NCBI GenBank assembly: GCA_012103325.1
Contig: WLWY01000003.1
Span: forward strand, 310,001-374,000
Reading direction: 5' to 3'
Length of the DNA stretch: 64,000 nt
Origin: Alphaproteobacteria bacterium
Lineage (GTDB): Bacteria > Pseudomonadota > Alphaproteobacteria > UBA8366 > GCA-2717185
Numbering within the stretch: the stretch's first letter is position 1; every line of letters starts with the position of its first letter. The notes beneath the pieces are model-generated. The model was given only the letters and a program-made list of their open reading frames with translations, was not told where the DNA came from and did no database searches. This document shows, piece after piece, positions 44,982 through 54,060 of this stretch. The position numbers and the translations under genes are program-made.

Positions 44982-45845
44982 GTGCCTCTCGCAAACGATA
45001 ATTTCGATTCTGTCTTCATCCTCTGCGACGATACGGATTGGCATATCGGAAGTGAGCTAGACCATTCCCTGCTTATGTCTGCCATCAGAACTTTTGCTCG
45101 TCGACATGAAATAGTTTGGAAGCGAGGAGAAAAGCCAACTCTTGCAAAGATTCAAAAATCTACGGCGGTGGTAATCGTCGTGTCTGAAACGTTAGTCCAA
45201 AATTACAATGATCATCAAATTTATATTGATGCCATTATTAGAAAATTTAGCCGAGACGACGATAAACGAAAGCGTATTGTGCTCCTCAGCCTCGATGAGG
45301 ATAGCAATCTAGAGATCCCTGGTCTCGAAGGATGCAAAACCATACCATTCGACACAAATGGAGATGCGCATTTGGAGGAGCTGTATTTTTACTTGAAAGA
45401 ATGCGGCATCCGACCGGTCGATAAAGACACGGACAAGACAAGCGGCTACGTTCCCTGGGAGCCGGTCGAACAAATTATGCCATCTTGCTCAGGTCTTCTT
45501 TTTAACCCTGGAGAATGCGATCTTGTTATTAAAGCACGCAGTTTGGAGATTACTCTTTATCATGCGATCAAGATATCCGATTCGATCAGCTATTTTGAAT
45601 ATCATGTCGACCCGCGACAAATTGCAGTCATATACGAATCCGGAGTAGTTCTAGATCTTGGATTATTGGTCTCTCCGCGACTTGAAGTCACCTGGAACAT
45701 GGCGAGAGAAGTCCACGTTATCAGAACAAGCAACGGTGCGGCTGTAGAAGGGTTTGCACGGCGGTTAAATCAAATCGGAAATCCATCGTGGAAAACTGCC
45801 ATGCAAATGAAACTTTTTGCTGCGGCGACTAACTCCGCGCATTAA
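44982..45845 (+). CDS. putative effector partner with possible TIR-like N-terminal domain
   Basis: 287 aa, 86 bp after the CHAT gene on the same strand. Residues about 8-145 alternate strands and helices like a TIR/SEFIR fold: DSVFILCDDTDW, SAIRTFARRHEIVW, KIQKSTAVVIVVSETL and RKRIVLLSLDED; the expected catalytic Glu cannot be pinned down. The C-terminal half (SLEITLYHAIKISDSISYF) is unrecognised. Proximity to a CHAT protease suggests a substrate or co-effector. The TIR assignment is a fold guess. Confidence 0.45.
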   Translation: MPLANDNFDSVFILCDDTDWHIGSELDHSLLMSAIRTFARRHEIVWKRGEKPTLAKIQKSTAVVIVVSETLVQNYNDHQIYIDAIIRKFSRDDDKRKRIVLLSLDEDSNLEIPGLEGCKTIPFDTNGDAHLEELYFYLKECGIRPVDKDTDKTSGYVPWEPVEQIMPSCSGLLFNPGECDLVIKARSLEITLYHAIKISDSISYFEYHVDPRQIAVIYESGVVLDLGLLVSPRLEVTWNMAREVHVIRTSNGAAVEGFARRLNQIGNPSWKTAMQMKLFAAATNSAH

Positions 45846-45855
45846 GAGCTGAGCT

Positions 45856-46257
45856 TTACACAGTCGGTGTGGGTACCGGAACTTCCACGCGACGGGTTAA
45901 AAGATCTTCGTGCGCTATACCCAATTTTTCGGCCGCGGCGACCTCCCGATCCAATAACTTATTTAGAGTTTCCAATTGCGCGGGAAGCAGTCGATGCGTT
46001 GACACGAGTTGGGATGGCAATATTCCGTCACCCGTTGTAACCAACATATCAAGGTTCTCGCATGTGAGTAGTTCTTCCAAGACAGGGAACGCTCCCATGA
46101 CAGCGGCGACTTGGATTGGTCGCATGCCGATTTTTGGATCAACAAAATTTGGGTCCGCGCCTTCGTCGAGTAGCGTACGGACTTTCTTAAATTTTCCGTC
46201 TTTGCACTGCAGAATAAGTTCTTCATCAATTTTTCTAATATTATCTCTTTCGGTCAT
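45856..46257 (-). CDS. ankyrin-repeat protein
   Basis: 133 aa from the ATG at 46257, which has GAGGAG 3 bases upstream; an earlier in-frame start at 46308 lacks one. Two ankyrin-type units are visible: KDGKFKKVRTLLDEGADPNF and GMRPIQVAAVMGAFPVLEEL. The C-terminus is helical and ends in VEVPVPTPTV. It converges on the CHAT/TIR-like pair and may be an immunity or regulatory component, or an unrelated cargo gene. Confidence 0.75.
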   Translation of the reverse strand: MTERDNIRKIDEELILQCKDGKFKKVRTLLDEGADPNFVDPKIGMRPIQVAAVMGAFPVLEELLTCENLDMLVTTGDGILPSQLVSTHRLLPAQLETLNKLLDREVAAAEKLGIAHEDLLTRRVEVPVPTPTV

Positions 46258-46335
46258 AGACTCCTCAATAACGTTAACATTTTTGTCGCTTCCAGCGGCG
46301 ACAAACATAAATTTATCTTCGTCAAAATTTACTTG

Positions 46336-47289
46336 TTAAACGCGTTCTTCATATTCATTTTCTATGTTAGAACGAATTTCAGATAATAAAAAGAAATTCA
46401 ATCTATCTGCATGAATTAATGGGATATTTTCCGGCCCAGATGATTTTCTAGACCGTTTCGCAGAAACCAAAGTAGTTACGCTATCTATTAAGTTTTCGGC
46501 AATTTGGTAAGCGGTAGCATGATAAACACAAGGGGTTTCCACAGGGGTTGCAATTGGCGGCCGTAGGCAGAGCAAAAACACAAAGTCTGTTAGCACCCCA
46601 AGCCCAAACCAATCCTGATTTGTTTCAAAGACTTGTTGATCGTCCAGCTCACTAAGGGCATTCCCTATTCGTGCCTGGAAATCAGCATCGTCTTCACCCC
46701 AACCGCGCTCCAGCTTTTTACGAGTCTCGACAACCGAGTATGCGCCGCGGGTCGGTAATGGAATAAAATCCAAGAATCGAAGACTAACAGTGTCTCCCTC
46801 TTCGAGAACGGCAGCAAGTGTTGCGAATTCAGTGTCCTTGTTACCGCCAACCGACTCACCCCTCTCAAGAAACTCCGCCAGATACATTGCGGGCAGCTGG
46901 CCGGATCCGGCAGTTTCGAACTCTTCTTTGGTAAGCCGTCTTTCTGAGATTAGGTACTCGGCAATCGCTCTTAGATGTATTCCCAAAGGCTCGGTGAATT
47001 TGCGGGCCCCTGAGCTCGTATCGCCGGAAACCCATGTATCGATGACACGGGCACTAAGAACAGTATCTTCGAATTCTGGGTACTCACCGATCAATTTCGC
47101 TCGCGCATCTGAGGAATTTACAAGAACGGCAAACGTACCGCGAGCCAGAGACTGCCTACCCTTTCCTTTGATCTTGAGGTAAGTCAGCATTCGTTTCTTA
47201 ACCAGTCCATACTGATCAACATTATAGTTATGTGCCAATTTTAAAATCCATTTGCTAACTGCCAGATCATTTCTAGATAACCGCCACAA
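46336..47289 (-). CDS. protein of unknown function beside the ankyrin gene
   Basis: 317 aa from a TTG start (start uncertain; no strong ribosome site). No family recognised, no signal peptide. The middle contains TEPLGIHLRAIAEYLISERR and AEFLERGESVGGNKDTEF; the C-terminal third has one hydrophobic run (GVLTDFVFLLCLRPPIA). Same strand as the ankyrin gene, 78 bp upstream of it, so the two may be one transcript. It is AT-rich like the CHAT gene and probably arrived with it. Confidence 0.55.
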   Translation of the reverse strand: MWRLSRNDLAVSKWILKLAHNYNVDQYGLVKKRMLTYLKIKGKGRQSLARGTFAVLVNSSDARAKLIGEYPEFEDTVLSARVIDTWVSGDTSSGARKFTEPLGIHLRAIAEYLISERRLTKEEFETAGSGQLPAMYLAEFLERGESVGGNKDTEFATLAAVLEEGDTVSLRFLDFIPLPTRGAYSVVETRKKLERGWGEDDADFQARIGNALSELDDQQVFETNQDWFGLGVLTDFVFLLCLRPPIATPVETPCVYHATAYQIAENLIDSVTTLVSAKRSRKSSGPENIPLIHADRLNFFLLSEIRSNIENEYEERV

Positions 47290-47510
47290 TTTACAATTTT
47301 AGCGAGCGCAAAGGCCTTTGTCATAGTCTTTCAATCGTGAATTTTCTGACCAAACAAATACTGGGGGATGACATCGCGATGGTGAAACGGCCCTGTAGCA
47401 TCAGAGAAGTGAAAACAGGCATATCCAAACGCCGTGTGATAATTGGCTCGACTGATCGGCTCGTATCTATCGCCGTTCGCGTTTCATGATCGCGCGCAGT
47501 CTATAACAGA

Positions 47511-48386
47511 TTGAGACAATGCAGAAAAACACACCAAATTCGCAATATAACGTCTGATATAGTATACTGTAAACAAGAGATAATTCGTCGTTTAAGCGGC
47601 AAATTAGAGCTTCAATTTATTGAGGGGAATTGGCGGTATAGTTTGAGAAATGACGTAGATATTGGTGGCAACAAGCCGCTCAGCAAAGAGGAGCAAGACC
47701 GAACCGACCTTGCTAACGAGATGGCAGGACGCGAAGCAGGGCGCATCAATCGGTTCCTGCCTGATAACGCAAGTCCGGCGGAATTGAAGAAGCGCCGGGA
47801 ACGAGAATATGAACGCCTATCAGCGCTGATAACACTCCTCCAATCCGATCCCGACTACGCAGCCTTATACAACCACACCATGGATCAATTGCAGCGCGCT
47901 GAAGCGGAAACTGCAGAGGCATTGAGCAAAGCCAATGAAACGCTGCAACAGGCACAGCATGCATTGGCTGAGTTGAGCGATGAGGCAAGTTCGCTGCCTG
48001 ACGGAACTAAAGTGTTTCGGGACGCGGGCGGTAACGTTTGGAACGAGCGGGGCGAGCCGGTAACGGGCATGGCTTTGGAACAAATCGTTTGGCACGATAC
48101 TGCGCCCCGTTATGAGGATTACTTGGCCAAAAAGAAGGCGGTCGAACAGGCCAGGCGCGATGTCGACGCGATACGGCATTATCAAGTTGGCACCCTCGGC
48201 AGCGCTCGCGACCGTCTTTCGGACGAGGACAACCCGCCTTCGAAGGACGACCTAAAAGAATTTCAGAAACGCATCGAACAGGAAATGCCCAGCGCGATCC
48301 AGCCGACGAAAGCGCTCGAGCAAGCCCCTGAAGTGACGGGCGACCATCGACACGAAACCTTCGAGCTGCCACCTATCAAAAGTTAG
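47511..48386 (+). CDS. coiled-coil protein of alphaproteobacterial mobile elements
   Basis: 291 aa. From about residue 55 the sequence (NKPLSKEEQDRTDLANEMAG, then REAGRINRFLPDNASPAEL) matches what I remember of hypothetical proteins near relaxase/TraG genes in alphaproteobacteria. A long helical region follows (ETAEALSKANETLQQAQHAL) and the SLPDGTKVFRDAGGNVWNE segment. The first 50 residues are AT-rich, start at a weak TTG and do not look like the family, so the 5' end may have been replaced by a recombination junction. Function unknown. Confidence 0.6.
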   Translation: MRQCRKTHQIRNITSDIVYCKQEIIRRLSGKLELQFIEGNWRYSLRNDVDIGGNKPLSKEEQDRTDLANEMAGREAGRINRFLPDNASPAELKKRREREYERLSALITLLQSDPDYAALYNHTMDQLQRAEAETAEALSKANETLQQAQHALAELSDEASSLPDGTKVFRDAGGNVWNERGEPVTGMALEQIVWHDTAPRYEDYLAKKKAVEQARRDVDAIRHYQVGTLGSARDRLSDEDNPPSKDDLKEFQKRIEQEMPSAIQPTKALEQAPEVTGDHRHETFELPPIKS

Positions 48387-48392
48387 CCCGGC

Positions 48393-48557
48393 CTACCTGT
48401 TGGCATATTTAAAAGAGCCACAGGCTTTTTGCAGCAGGGACAGGATCACCGCCTGCGGATGGTATCCCGGATACTGTGTCATGGCCTCTCGGACGGCACG
48501 CTCCCGTGCGGCGATCCGTTTACCGTTTTGAAAGTACCAGTCGTAAACACACTTAGA
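48393..48557 (-). pseudogene. 3' remnant of a gene cut by IS66 copy B
   Basis: A minus-strand frame enters from the IS66 end and runs 54 codons to a TAG: SKCVYDWYFQNGKRIAARER then AVREAMTQYPGYHPQ. Codon use is GC-rich and the composition is protein-like, so this is the C-terminus of a real gene whose front part is missing. It shares no continuity with the truncated genes at the other IS66 junctions. Family not recognised. Confidence 0.6.
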
Positions 48558-48605
48558 CTGTAAGCGTCCGGCCTGACCGCTCTGCCGTGCAGAAGAAGTG
48601 AGGTT

Positions 48606-48633
48606 TAGTGTCCACTTGTTTAGGTGGACACTA
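48606..48633. promoter_or_regulatory. palindrome over the IS66 tnpA start (copy B)
   Basis: Same 10-bp inverted repeat as in copy A; its right half GTGGACACTA begins with the GTG start codon of tnpA at 48624. Confidence 0.5.
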
Positions 48634-49001
48634 ACGGGGATCAGGATGTGGCGAAGCGGGGCAAGCGTCGGCGCTGGAGTGCAGACGAGAAGCGGATGAT
48701 TTGCGCACAGACGCGGTTTGCGGGCGTTTCGGTTTCACAGGTTGCACGGCGCTACAATGTGAACGCCAATCAGGTTTTCAACTGGCTGAAAGATCCCCGG
48801 TTTGCGGGAAGTGACACGGTCGATGACGCCGCCTGTTTCCTGCCGGTTGAGATTGCGCGTCACGTCGAGCACGAAGCCGAGCGCCCTGTTGGTGACGAAG
48901 GCAAGATCGAGGTCACGCTTGCCGGAGGTCATCGCTTGAGCATTAGCGGCCCTTACGATCCCGAAGCGCTCGTACGTCTGCTCCGGTGCTTGTCGGGATG
49001 A
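48624..49001 (+). CDS. tnpA: IS66 family TnpA (copy B)
   Basis: 125 aa, identical to the copy A product, including the [24 protein letters not shown] start inside the palindrome. Its stop overlaps the tnpB start. Confidence 0.92.
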   Translation: MDTNGDQDVAKRGKRRRWSADEKRMICAQTRFAGVSVSQVARRYNVNANQVFNWLKDPRFAGSDTVDDAACFLPVEIARHVEHEAERPVGDEGKIEVTLAGGHRLSISGPYDPEALVRLLRCLSG

Positions 49002-49345
49002 TCCCGGTTCCCACGAACACGAAGGTTTGGCTTGCGGCCGGCGTGACGGACATGCGTAAGGGGTTCAATGGGCTGTCAGCGCAAACAGAGAAGGTTCTAA
49101 AGGCGGCGCCGTATTGCGGTCATCTGTTCGTCTTCCGGGGTCGCCGTGGCGATCTGATCAAGGTGATCTGGTGGGACGGGCAAGGGGCATGTCTGTTCTC
49201 GAAGCGTCTGGAGAAGGGACGGTTTGTCTGGCCGTCTGCGAAAGCGGGCAAGGTTGCGCTGACCCCGGCTCAATTGGCGATGCTGCTGGAAGGGATTGAT
49301 TGGCGCATACCACAACGAACGTGGCGTCCCCTGACGGCTGGGTAA
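48998..49345 (+). CDS. tnpB: IS66 family accessory protein TnpB (copy B)
   Basis: 115 aa, identical to copy A. Carries the [14 protein letters not shown] hallmark and is intact; ATGA overlap with tnpA. Confidence 0.95.
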   Translation: MIPVPTNTKVWLAAGVTDMRKGFNGLSAQTEKVLKAAPYCGHLFVFRGRRGDLIKVIWWDGQGACLFSKRLEKGRFVWPSAKAGKVALTPAQLAMLLEGIDWRIPQRTWRPLTAG

Positions 49346-49417
49346 AGTCGTTTCACAGCAAAGGGTTGTCAATTTCCGGGGATTCCCATGCGGGGTGGCG
49401 GCTGATAGATTGCCGGC

Positions 49418-50929
49418 ATGCTCGACGACGCTGAGAACCTCCCGAATGAACCTGCCGCATTAAAAGGTCTGGTGGCATCGCTGGCGTCGGAAGTGAAGTC
49501 ACAGGCGGTGTTGATCGAGAAGCTCCAACACCAATTGGCCGGGATGCGCCAGCATCGCTTCGGGTCGCGCTCGGAGGCTCTGGATCAACTGGCGTTGACG
49601 CTGGAAGACGAAGAGATTGCGGCGTCCGCGCAGGAGCCCGCGTCAGACGATGCAAATGCAGATCAATCTGCAGCGCCAAAAGACAAGCCCAAACGTAAAC
49701 CGCTGCCCGGTCATCTCCCACGCAACGAGACAACACTGTCGCCGGGCGATGCCTGTGGGGAATGCGGCGGTGCGCTCAAAACGCTTGGCGACGATGTCAC
49801 CGAGGAACTGGAATATGTCCCCGGACGTTTTGTCGTGAACCGGATTGTTCGCCCGCGCATGGCCTGCACCTGCTGTGAGACGTTCCATCAGGCAGCCCTG
49901 CCGTCGCGGCCGATTGAGCACGGGCGGCCCGGTCCTGGCCTACTGGCCCATGTGCTGGTCAACAAGTACGCCGATCATTCGCCTTTGTACCGGCAAAGTC
50001 AGATATTCCAGCGCGAGGGGATCGATCTGGACCGCTCCACCCTGGCCGATTGGGTTGGCAAATCCACGGCTCTGTTGGAACCTTTGGCGGACGCCGTCGC
50101 GCGCCATGTTTTAAAGGGACAGGCCCTCTTCGCCGATGATACGCCGGTAAAAATGCTGACCCCAGGCTCCGGTAAAACCAGGACCGCGCGGCTTTGGGCC
50201 TATGTCCGCGATGAACGACCCTGGGCCGGAGAGGCGCATCCTGCCGCATGGTATCAGTTCTCGTCCGACAGGAAGGGCGTTCGCCCGCGCGAACATCTAG
50301 CGGACTTCACGGGCTTCATGCATGCCGATGGCTATGCGGGGTTCAATGACCTGTACCGCACGGGCAAGGTGACGGAAGTGGCCTGCATGGCCCATATCCG
50401 ACGCAAGTTCGTCGATATCCACAAAGCTCAGGGATCGGCGATTGCCGAGGAAGCCATAAAACGTATCGCCACACTCTATGGCGTCGAGAAGGAGGTTCGG
50501 GGCCAATCGCCGGATCAACGGGTGAAGATCAGGCAGCGCCAATCAAAACCAATCTTCGACGACCTGGAATCATGGCTGCATGCCCAATTGACCCGGATAT
50601 CCGGCAAATCACCCTTAGCCGGTGCTATTCGCTACGCCCTGACCCGCATGAAGAAGCTGCGACCATATCTAGATCACGGCTTTCTTGAACTCGACAACAA
50701 TACCGCAGAGCGATCCATGCGGCCCATCGCCCTGGGGCGGAAGAATTATCTCTTCATGGGGTCCGAGGCCGGCGGCAAATCAGCCGCCATCGCCTATACG
50801 CTGATCGAGACAGCAAAACTCAATGGCGTCGATCCGCAGGCCTGGCTAACCGACACGCTAGCCTGTATCGCCGACCATAAAATCAATCGGATCGACGAAC
50901 TGCTCCCCTGGCGTTACGCTCAAACCTGA
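49418..50929 (+). CDS. tnpC: IS66 family transposase TnpC (copy B)
   Basis: 503 aa, identical to copy A over the full length, which points to a very recent duplication or to gene conversion between the copies. All family blocks described for copy A are intact. Confidence 0.96.
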   Translation: MLDDAENLPNEPAALKGLVASLASEVKSQAVLIEKLQHQLAGMRQHRFGSRSEALDQLALTLEDEEIAASAQEPASDDANADQSAAPKDKPKRKPLPGHLPRNETTLSPGDACGECGGALKTLGDDVTEELEYVPGRFVVNRIVRPRMACTCCETFHQAALPSRPIEHGRPGPGLLAHVLVNKYADHSPLYRQSQIFQREGIDLDRSTLADWVGKSTALLEPLADAVARHVLKGQALFADDTPVKMLTPGSGKTRTARLWAYVRDERPWAGEAHPAAWYQFSSDRKGVRPREHLADFTGFMHADGYAGFNDLYRTGKVTEVACMAHIRRKFVDIHKAQGSAIAEEAIKRIATLYGVEKEVRGQSPDQRVKIRQRQSKPIFDDLESWLHAQLTRISGKSPLAGAIRYALTRMKKLRPYLDHGFLELDNNTAERSMRPIALGRKNYLFMGSEAGGKSAAIAYTLIETAKLNGVDPQAWLTDTLACIADHKINRIDELLPWRYAQT

Positions 50930-50976
50930 GCGTAACAGTCCAACGTCATCATAGGCAGGGCTGCTTTACCGGACGC

Positions 50977-51690
50977 TCACTGGGCATCTACCCTGTATCC
51001 AAGTTCTCTCAAGAATTCTGTTACTAATAAACTCTCAGTCTTTCGAGTAGAATCGTAATTTATATCAACAAGATACTGAGAGTTTTGTTTAAATTCGCTC
51101 AGTTTATTTTTACTCTCATTTTCTAAATTCGCGATCTGTGACGTGGTTTCGGGTACAGCTTTCGAGAGCTCCGTTATGCGGACTTTGAGGGATGTGTTGG
51201 TTACTTCTAGCTGCGACCTTACGTTCTCACTTAACGATCGAATATTTTTGAATTGAATGTCAAATTTTGAAAATCGCGTGTCGAAATGATCCGCCTTGTT
51301 TTTTAGTTCATTTAGAAGATTTTGGACATTTGTACCTTGTGTCTTAACAAGTTCTAAGGCCCTTTTTGCCTCATCGTGCGCCTGCTTGGCCAACGTCAAC
51401 GCCTCACCTGATTGGCGGGCGACAACCGATGCTTCTGCATCAAGCTTCGCTGCGGCGCTCCTTGCCTTGTCGATCTGTGGATCAAGCTGTTCATTAATAA
51501 AAACAGACGCAAGGCCTTGGATTCCAAAGAAGCTCAGAACTGCCACGCTCGCTATCACAAACGTAAATCGATGCTTTAGCCTACTGGCGAGCTTTTCTTC
51601 GAGCTCTCGAAGCATGTCCTCAAGTCTGAGCCGATACAACTCATCCTCCGGGATCTCGATTTTCTTTGGGCTGGCGTTTGTATCACTCAT
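50977..51690 (-). pseudogene. coiled-coil membrane protein, 3' end lost to IS66 copy B
   Basis: 237 aa from the ATG at 51690 (GGAGG 7-8 bases upstream). One membrane helix (HRFTFVIASVAVLSFFGIQGL) after a 40-residue cytosolic leader, then long coiled coil (about 75-215; KARSAAAKLDAEASVVARQ). The last residues (TESLLVTEFLRELGYRVD) look like the beginning of a further alpha/beta domain, which is missing: the TGA stop is contributed by the IS end (GTGAGCG). The remaining protein may still be made. Function unknown. Confidence 0.7.
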
Positions 51691-52034
51691 CACACAACCT
51701 CCATCTCACAATCCACTTCTACCGCCTGTTTGTCTTAAGAAAAGGGCTACTTTTGCATCACGTGGGTGCCAGTTTAGGCGGTGCAGCAATTAAACCGAAG
51801 TTGCCCGGATGATACTTCAGGCTTGCCGGAAACTGAAAAATATTCGAACTGTCTAAGGCGACCGAAGTTCTGGTTTGCATTTTTCAAGGAAAACTCGTTG
51901 AACTGTCAGCCGGCCCTGGGCCTAAACGGCTAGCGTGCCGTTAATGTCGTGAAGGATAAGCGCAACACTACGCCTACAAGGAATAACACTGCCGTGTTCA
52001 GCTGCTTCTGAATTTAATCCCTTATGTCTGCTTT

Positions 52035-52134
52035 GGGTCATACCCAGCCATTGTCCCGATGCTTCGCCTAGGTCTGGAATTGTTCTTTAAGCGGACTTCC
52101 GCCATAGGTCTCTCGTTTATGAGTCCATGACCTA
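52035..52134 (+). repeat. dispersed repeat, copy 1 (about 100 bp)
   Basis: Begins gggtcatacccag, contains gatgcttcgccta and ggtctctcgtttatgag, and ends tgaccta. Related sequences occur inverted at 59631-59731 and, in part, at 60862-60913. No protein is encoded. Its last TA is the left target of the MITE-like element. Confidence 0.75.
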
Positions 52135-52398
52135 GTGTCCTGGGACAGAGATACGTATCGTTTAGAATGGCCTGTTGCGCTTCCCGGCAAGACGCGCGGC
52201 GCGCCGTGATGCGGGGCTATCACAAGCGTCGCGCAACGCAGCCGGGGATCGCGACAGGTCGCCTGAAAGGTCGCTTTTCCCGCTCTCTCGCTGCGTCGAA
52301 AGCGCTTGACGATGTGCCGCATCGCCGGCACGCTTCCTCCTATCGAGAGAGCGGGAAAAGCGATTCTAAATGATACGTATCTCTGTTCCAGGACACTA
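52133..52398. mobile_element. 266-bp MITE-like element with TA ends
   Basis: Terminal inverted repeats of about 37 bp, 2 mismatches, start TAGTGTCCTGGGACAGAGAT and finish with the complement ending GGACACTA. TA at both edges is the signature of IS630/Tc1-type target duplication. The interior has a further inverted pair (TTTTCCCGCTCTCTCG and complement) and no gene. It appears inserted exactly at the end of the dispersed repeat. Confidence 0.8.
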
Positions 52399-52483
52399 GT
52401 GTGCTGATTCACGTGTAATTCAGATCCTAAAATCCGCCGCATTCAATGCGGCGAACCTTAGAATCATTACACTAGCCGAAATG

Positions 52484-52864
52484 CTAAGCCTCGGTCGCCC
52501 GCAGCATATCGCGGAGCGCTTCCACTCTGAAAGGCTTGTCCAGGAAGGCGACCGACAATCCCGAATCGCTGCCGAGCTTCGCCGCCATCTTTGCGTAGAG
52601 CTCGTTGTAGCCCGACGCGACAATAATTTTCGCCTTTGTACCGCGGTCGACGAGCCACCGCATCAGTTCGATGCCATCGGTTTCAGGCATAACGATATCG
52701 AGGACGATGACAGTCGGGTCGAACGCGGCATAAGCTTCCTTGAACGCATTCGCGCGCTCGGTCACGCAGGTATCGTAGTCTAGGCCCGCGGCAGTGCTGC
52801 GAATGATTTCCCGTATTGCCGGTTCATCATCGATCGCAAGAAGCCGTTTTGCCGCCGTACCCAT
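52484..52864 (-). CDS. single-domain response regulator
   Basis: 126-aa receiver: LLAIDDEPAIREIIRS, phospho-acceptor Asp56 in VIVLDIVMPETDG, Ser in IIVASGYNE, Lys in VAFLDKPFRVEAL. No output domain and no adjacent kinase. High GC, core-like composition, unlike the AT-rich receivers at 14.8-19.2 kb. Confidence 0.9.
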   Translation of the reverse strand: MGTAAKRLLAIDDEPAIREIIRSTAAGLDYDTCVTERANAFKEAYAAFDPTVIVLDIVMPETDGIELMRWLVDRGTKAKIIVASGYNELYAKMAAKLGSDSGLSVAFLDKPFRVEALRDMLRATEA

Positions 52865-53061
52865 GCCCGCACCCCACTCAAAAGGGTCAGCTTAAACCTA
52901 CAGCACAACCATCCTAACTTAAACGGGTGCAATTCTGAAATAAAATTTTTACGAGTGCGTAAATTCAACACGCAGATGCAGCGCTTTTCACGCTGGGTTT
53001 GCACCGCGACGGATGTCCGGTGACGCGATTTTGGTTTATCGGATTCTCTTACAGCGAGCCG

Positions 53062-54060
53062 TCAAACCTTGGCGTGCGGCATGGCGCCGCCGGTACGGAT
53101 CGCCCGCTGCGCCGTCGTCTGCAGCAATTCGGCAATACCGACATGGGTGCTCAACGGCAGGCCGTCCGCGGTCGGCTCCAGCCGTCCCGACGTACCGTCG
53201 ACCAAACCGATTTGCGGCGACGCTTCGAGCAGCCGGCGCTCCAAATCGGGCGTATGTATCAGATCTTCATTGCCGGTCATGATGGCTAGCGCCGCGGTCA
53301 CCGCGTAGCAGCCCCAATTGGACACGCCGACCGGGAACAGAACGTCGGTTGCGATACTCGAACACAGCACCGCACCGTGCGGAATGTGCTCGGCCACGGC
53401 GTCCGGAATGGCCCCCATGCCAATCTCGTTGCCGCCATCACCAATCCCGATGGTGGGAATGTTCCGTTTCGCTGCTTCGAGAACGATGTGATCGAGCCTC
53501 GCGCGACCTTCGCTGTAGTCTTCGCCGCGCGCGTTTCGATAGGTGCCATCCTTCGTCAGGCCCGATCGTTCCACGGAAATGACCGCCTTGGGGTTCAAAT
53601 CCGCGACCAGCGATAACGCATGCGCGCGCGCCTCAGCATCGTCGATCTTGCCGCCTTCCACGACCGCGACGCTGGTATAGCGCGGCGTCGCCACGGCGGT
53701 CTGTGCCTGCTCCAAGGTCACGACATTCGGGCCGGCGACGCGGGTGATCGCCGCGACTTTGTCGCAAATCGTTTCGTCAACCATGATCACGGGGATCGCG
53801 TTAAAGCCGTGCGTAATGGCTCTAGCGAGGGACGCCACGCCGACGGGCCCATCGTTCTCGGCAATCGCCGACGACACCCCGGCGCGCGTGAGAGACCCGG
53901 TGATGATGATGACGTAGTCGCCGCGTTCCAATGTGGACAGCGGCCGCGCGGCAGCGGCCGAGAGCGGCTCGCCGGATAATACCCGCGCCGGCTCATACAG
54001 GCCGGTCATGCCGCGTTGCCCCATATCGAGACTGACGATCCGGTCGATAAGGTCGTACAT
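53062..54060 (-). CDS. DUF4392 (D-glutamate cyclase-like) family protein
   Basis: 332 aa. The DUF4392 fold is shown by VIIITGSLTRAGVSSAIAEN, VISVERSGLTKDGTYRNARG, and PTIGIGDGGNEIGMGAI. In eukaryotes the related domain converts D-glutamate to 5-oxo-D-proline; the bacterial substrate is not established. The start shares one base with the stop of the Fe-S protein gene (TGATG), so the two are translated together and likely act in one pathway. Confidence 0.85.
   Translation of the reverse strand: MYDLIDRIVSLDMGQRGMTGLYEPARVLSGEPLSAAAARPLSTLERGDYVIIITGSLTRAGVSSAIAENDGPVGVASLARAITHGFNAIPVIMVDETICDKVAAITRVAGPNVVTLEQAQTAVATPRYTSVAVVEGGKIDDAEARAHALSLVADLNPKAVISVERSGLTKDGTYRNARGEDYSEGRARLDHIVLEAAKRNIPTIGIGDGGNEIGMGAIPDAVAEHIPHGAVLCSSIATDVLFPVGVSNWGCYAVTAALAIMTGNEDLIHTPDLERRLLEASPQIGLVDGTSGRLEPTADGLPLSTHVGIAELLQTTAQRAIRTGGAMPHAKV

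Larger units (their letters stand above)
48560..50980 (+). mobile_element. IS66-family insertion sequence, copy B (2,421 bp)
   Basis: Same ends as copy A (GTAAGCGTCCGG at 48560, GTGAGCGTCCGG complement at 50980), opposite orientation. Flanking octamers cttagact and tgggcatc differ, so again there is no target duplication. Crossing the flanks of copies A and B in all pairings also gives no duplication. The 36.8 kb between the copies could invert by recombination. Confidence 0.95.

Noticed and set aside
9324..50980. The two IS66 copies as ends of a composite transposon
   Set aside because: The outermost flanks (gaatctac and tgggcatc) are not duplicated, and the intervening 37 kb mixes DNA of clearly different composition.
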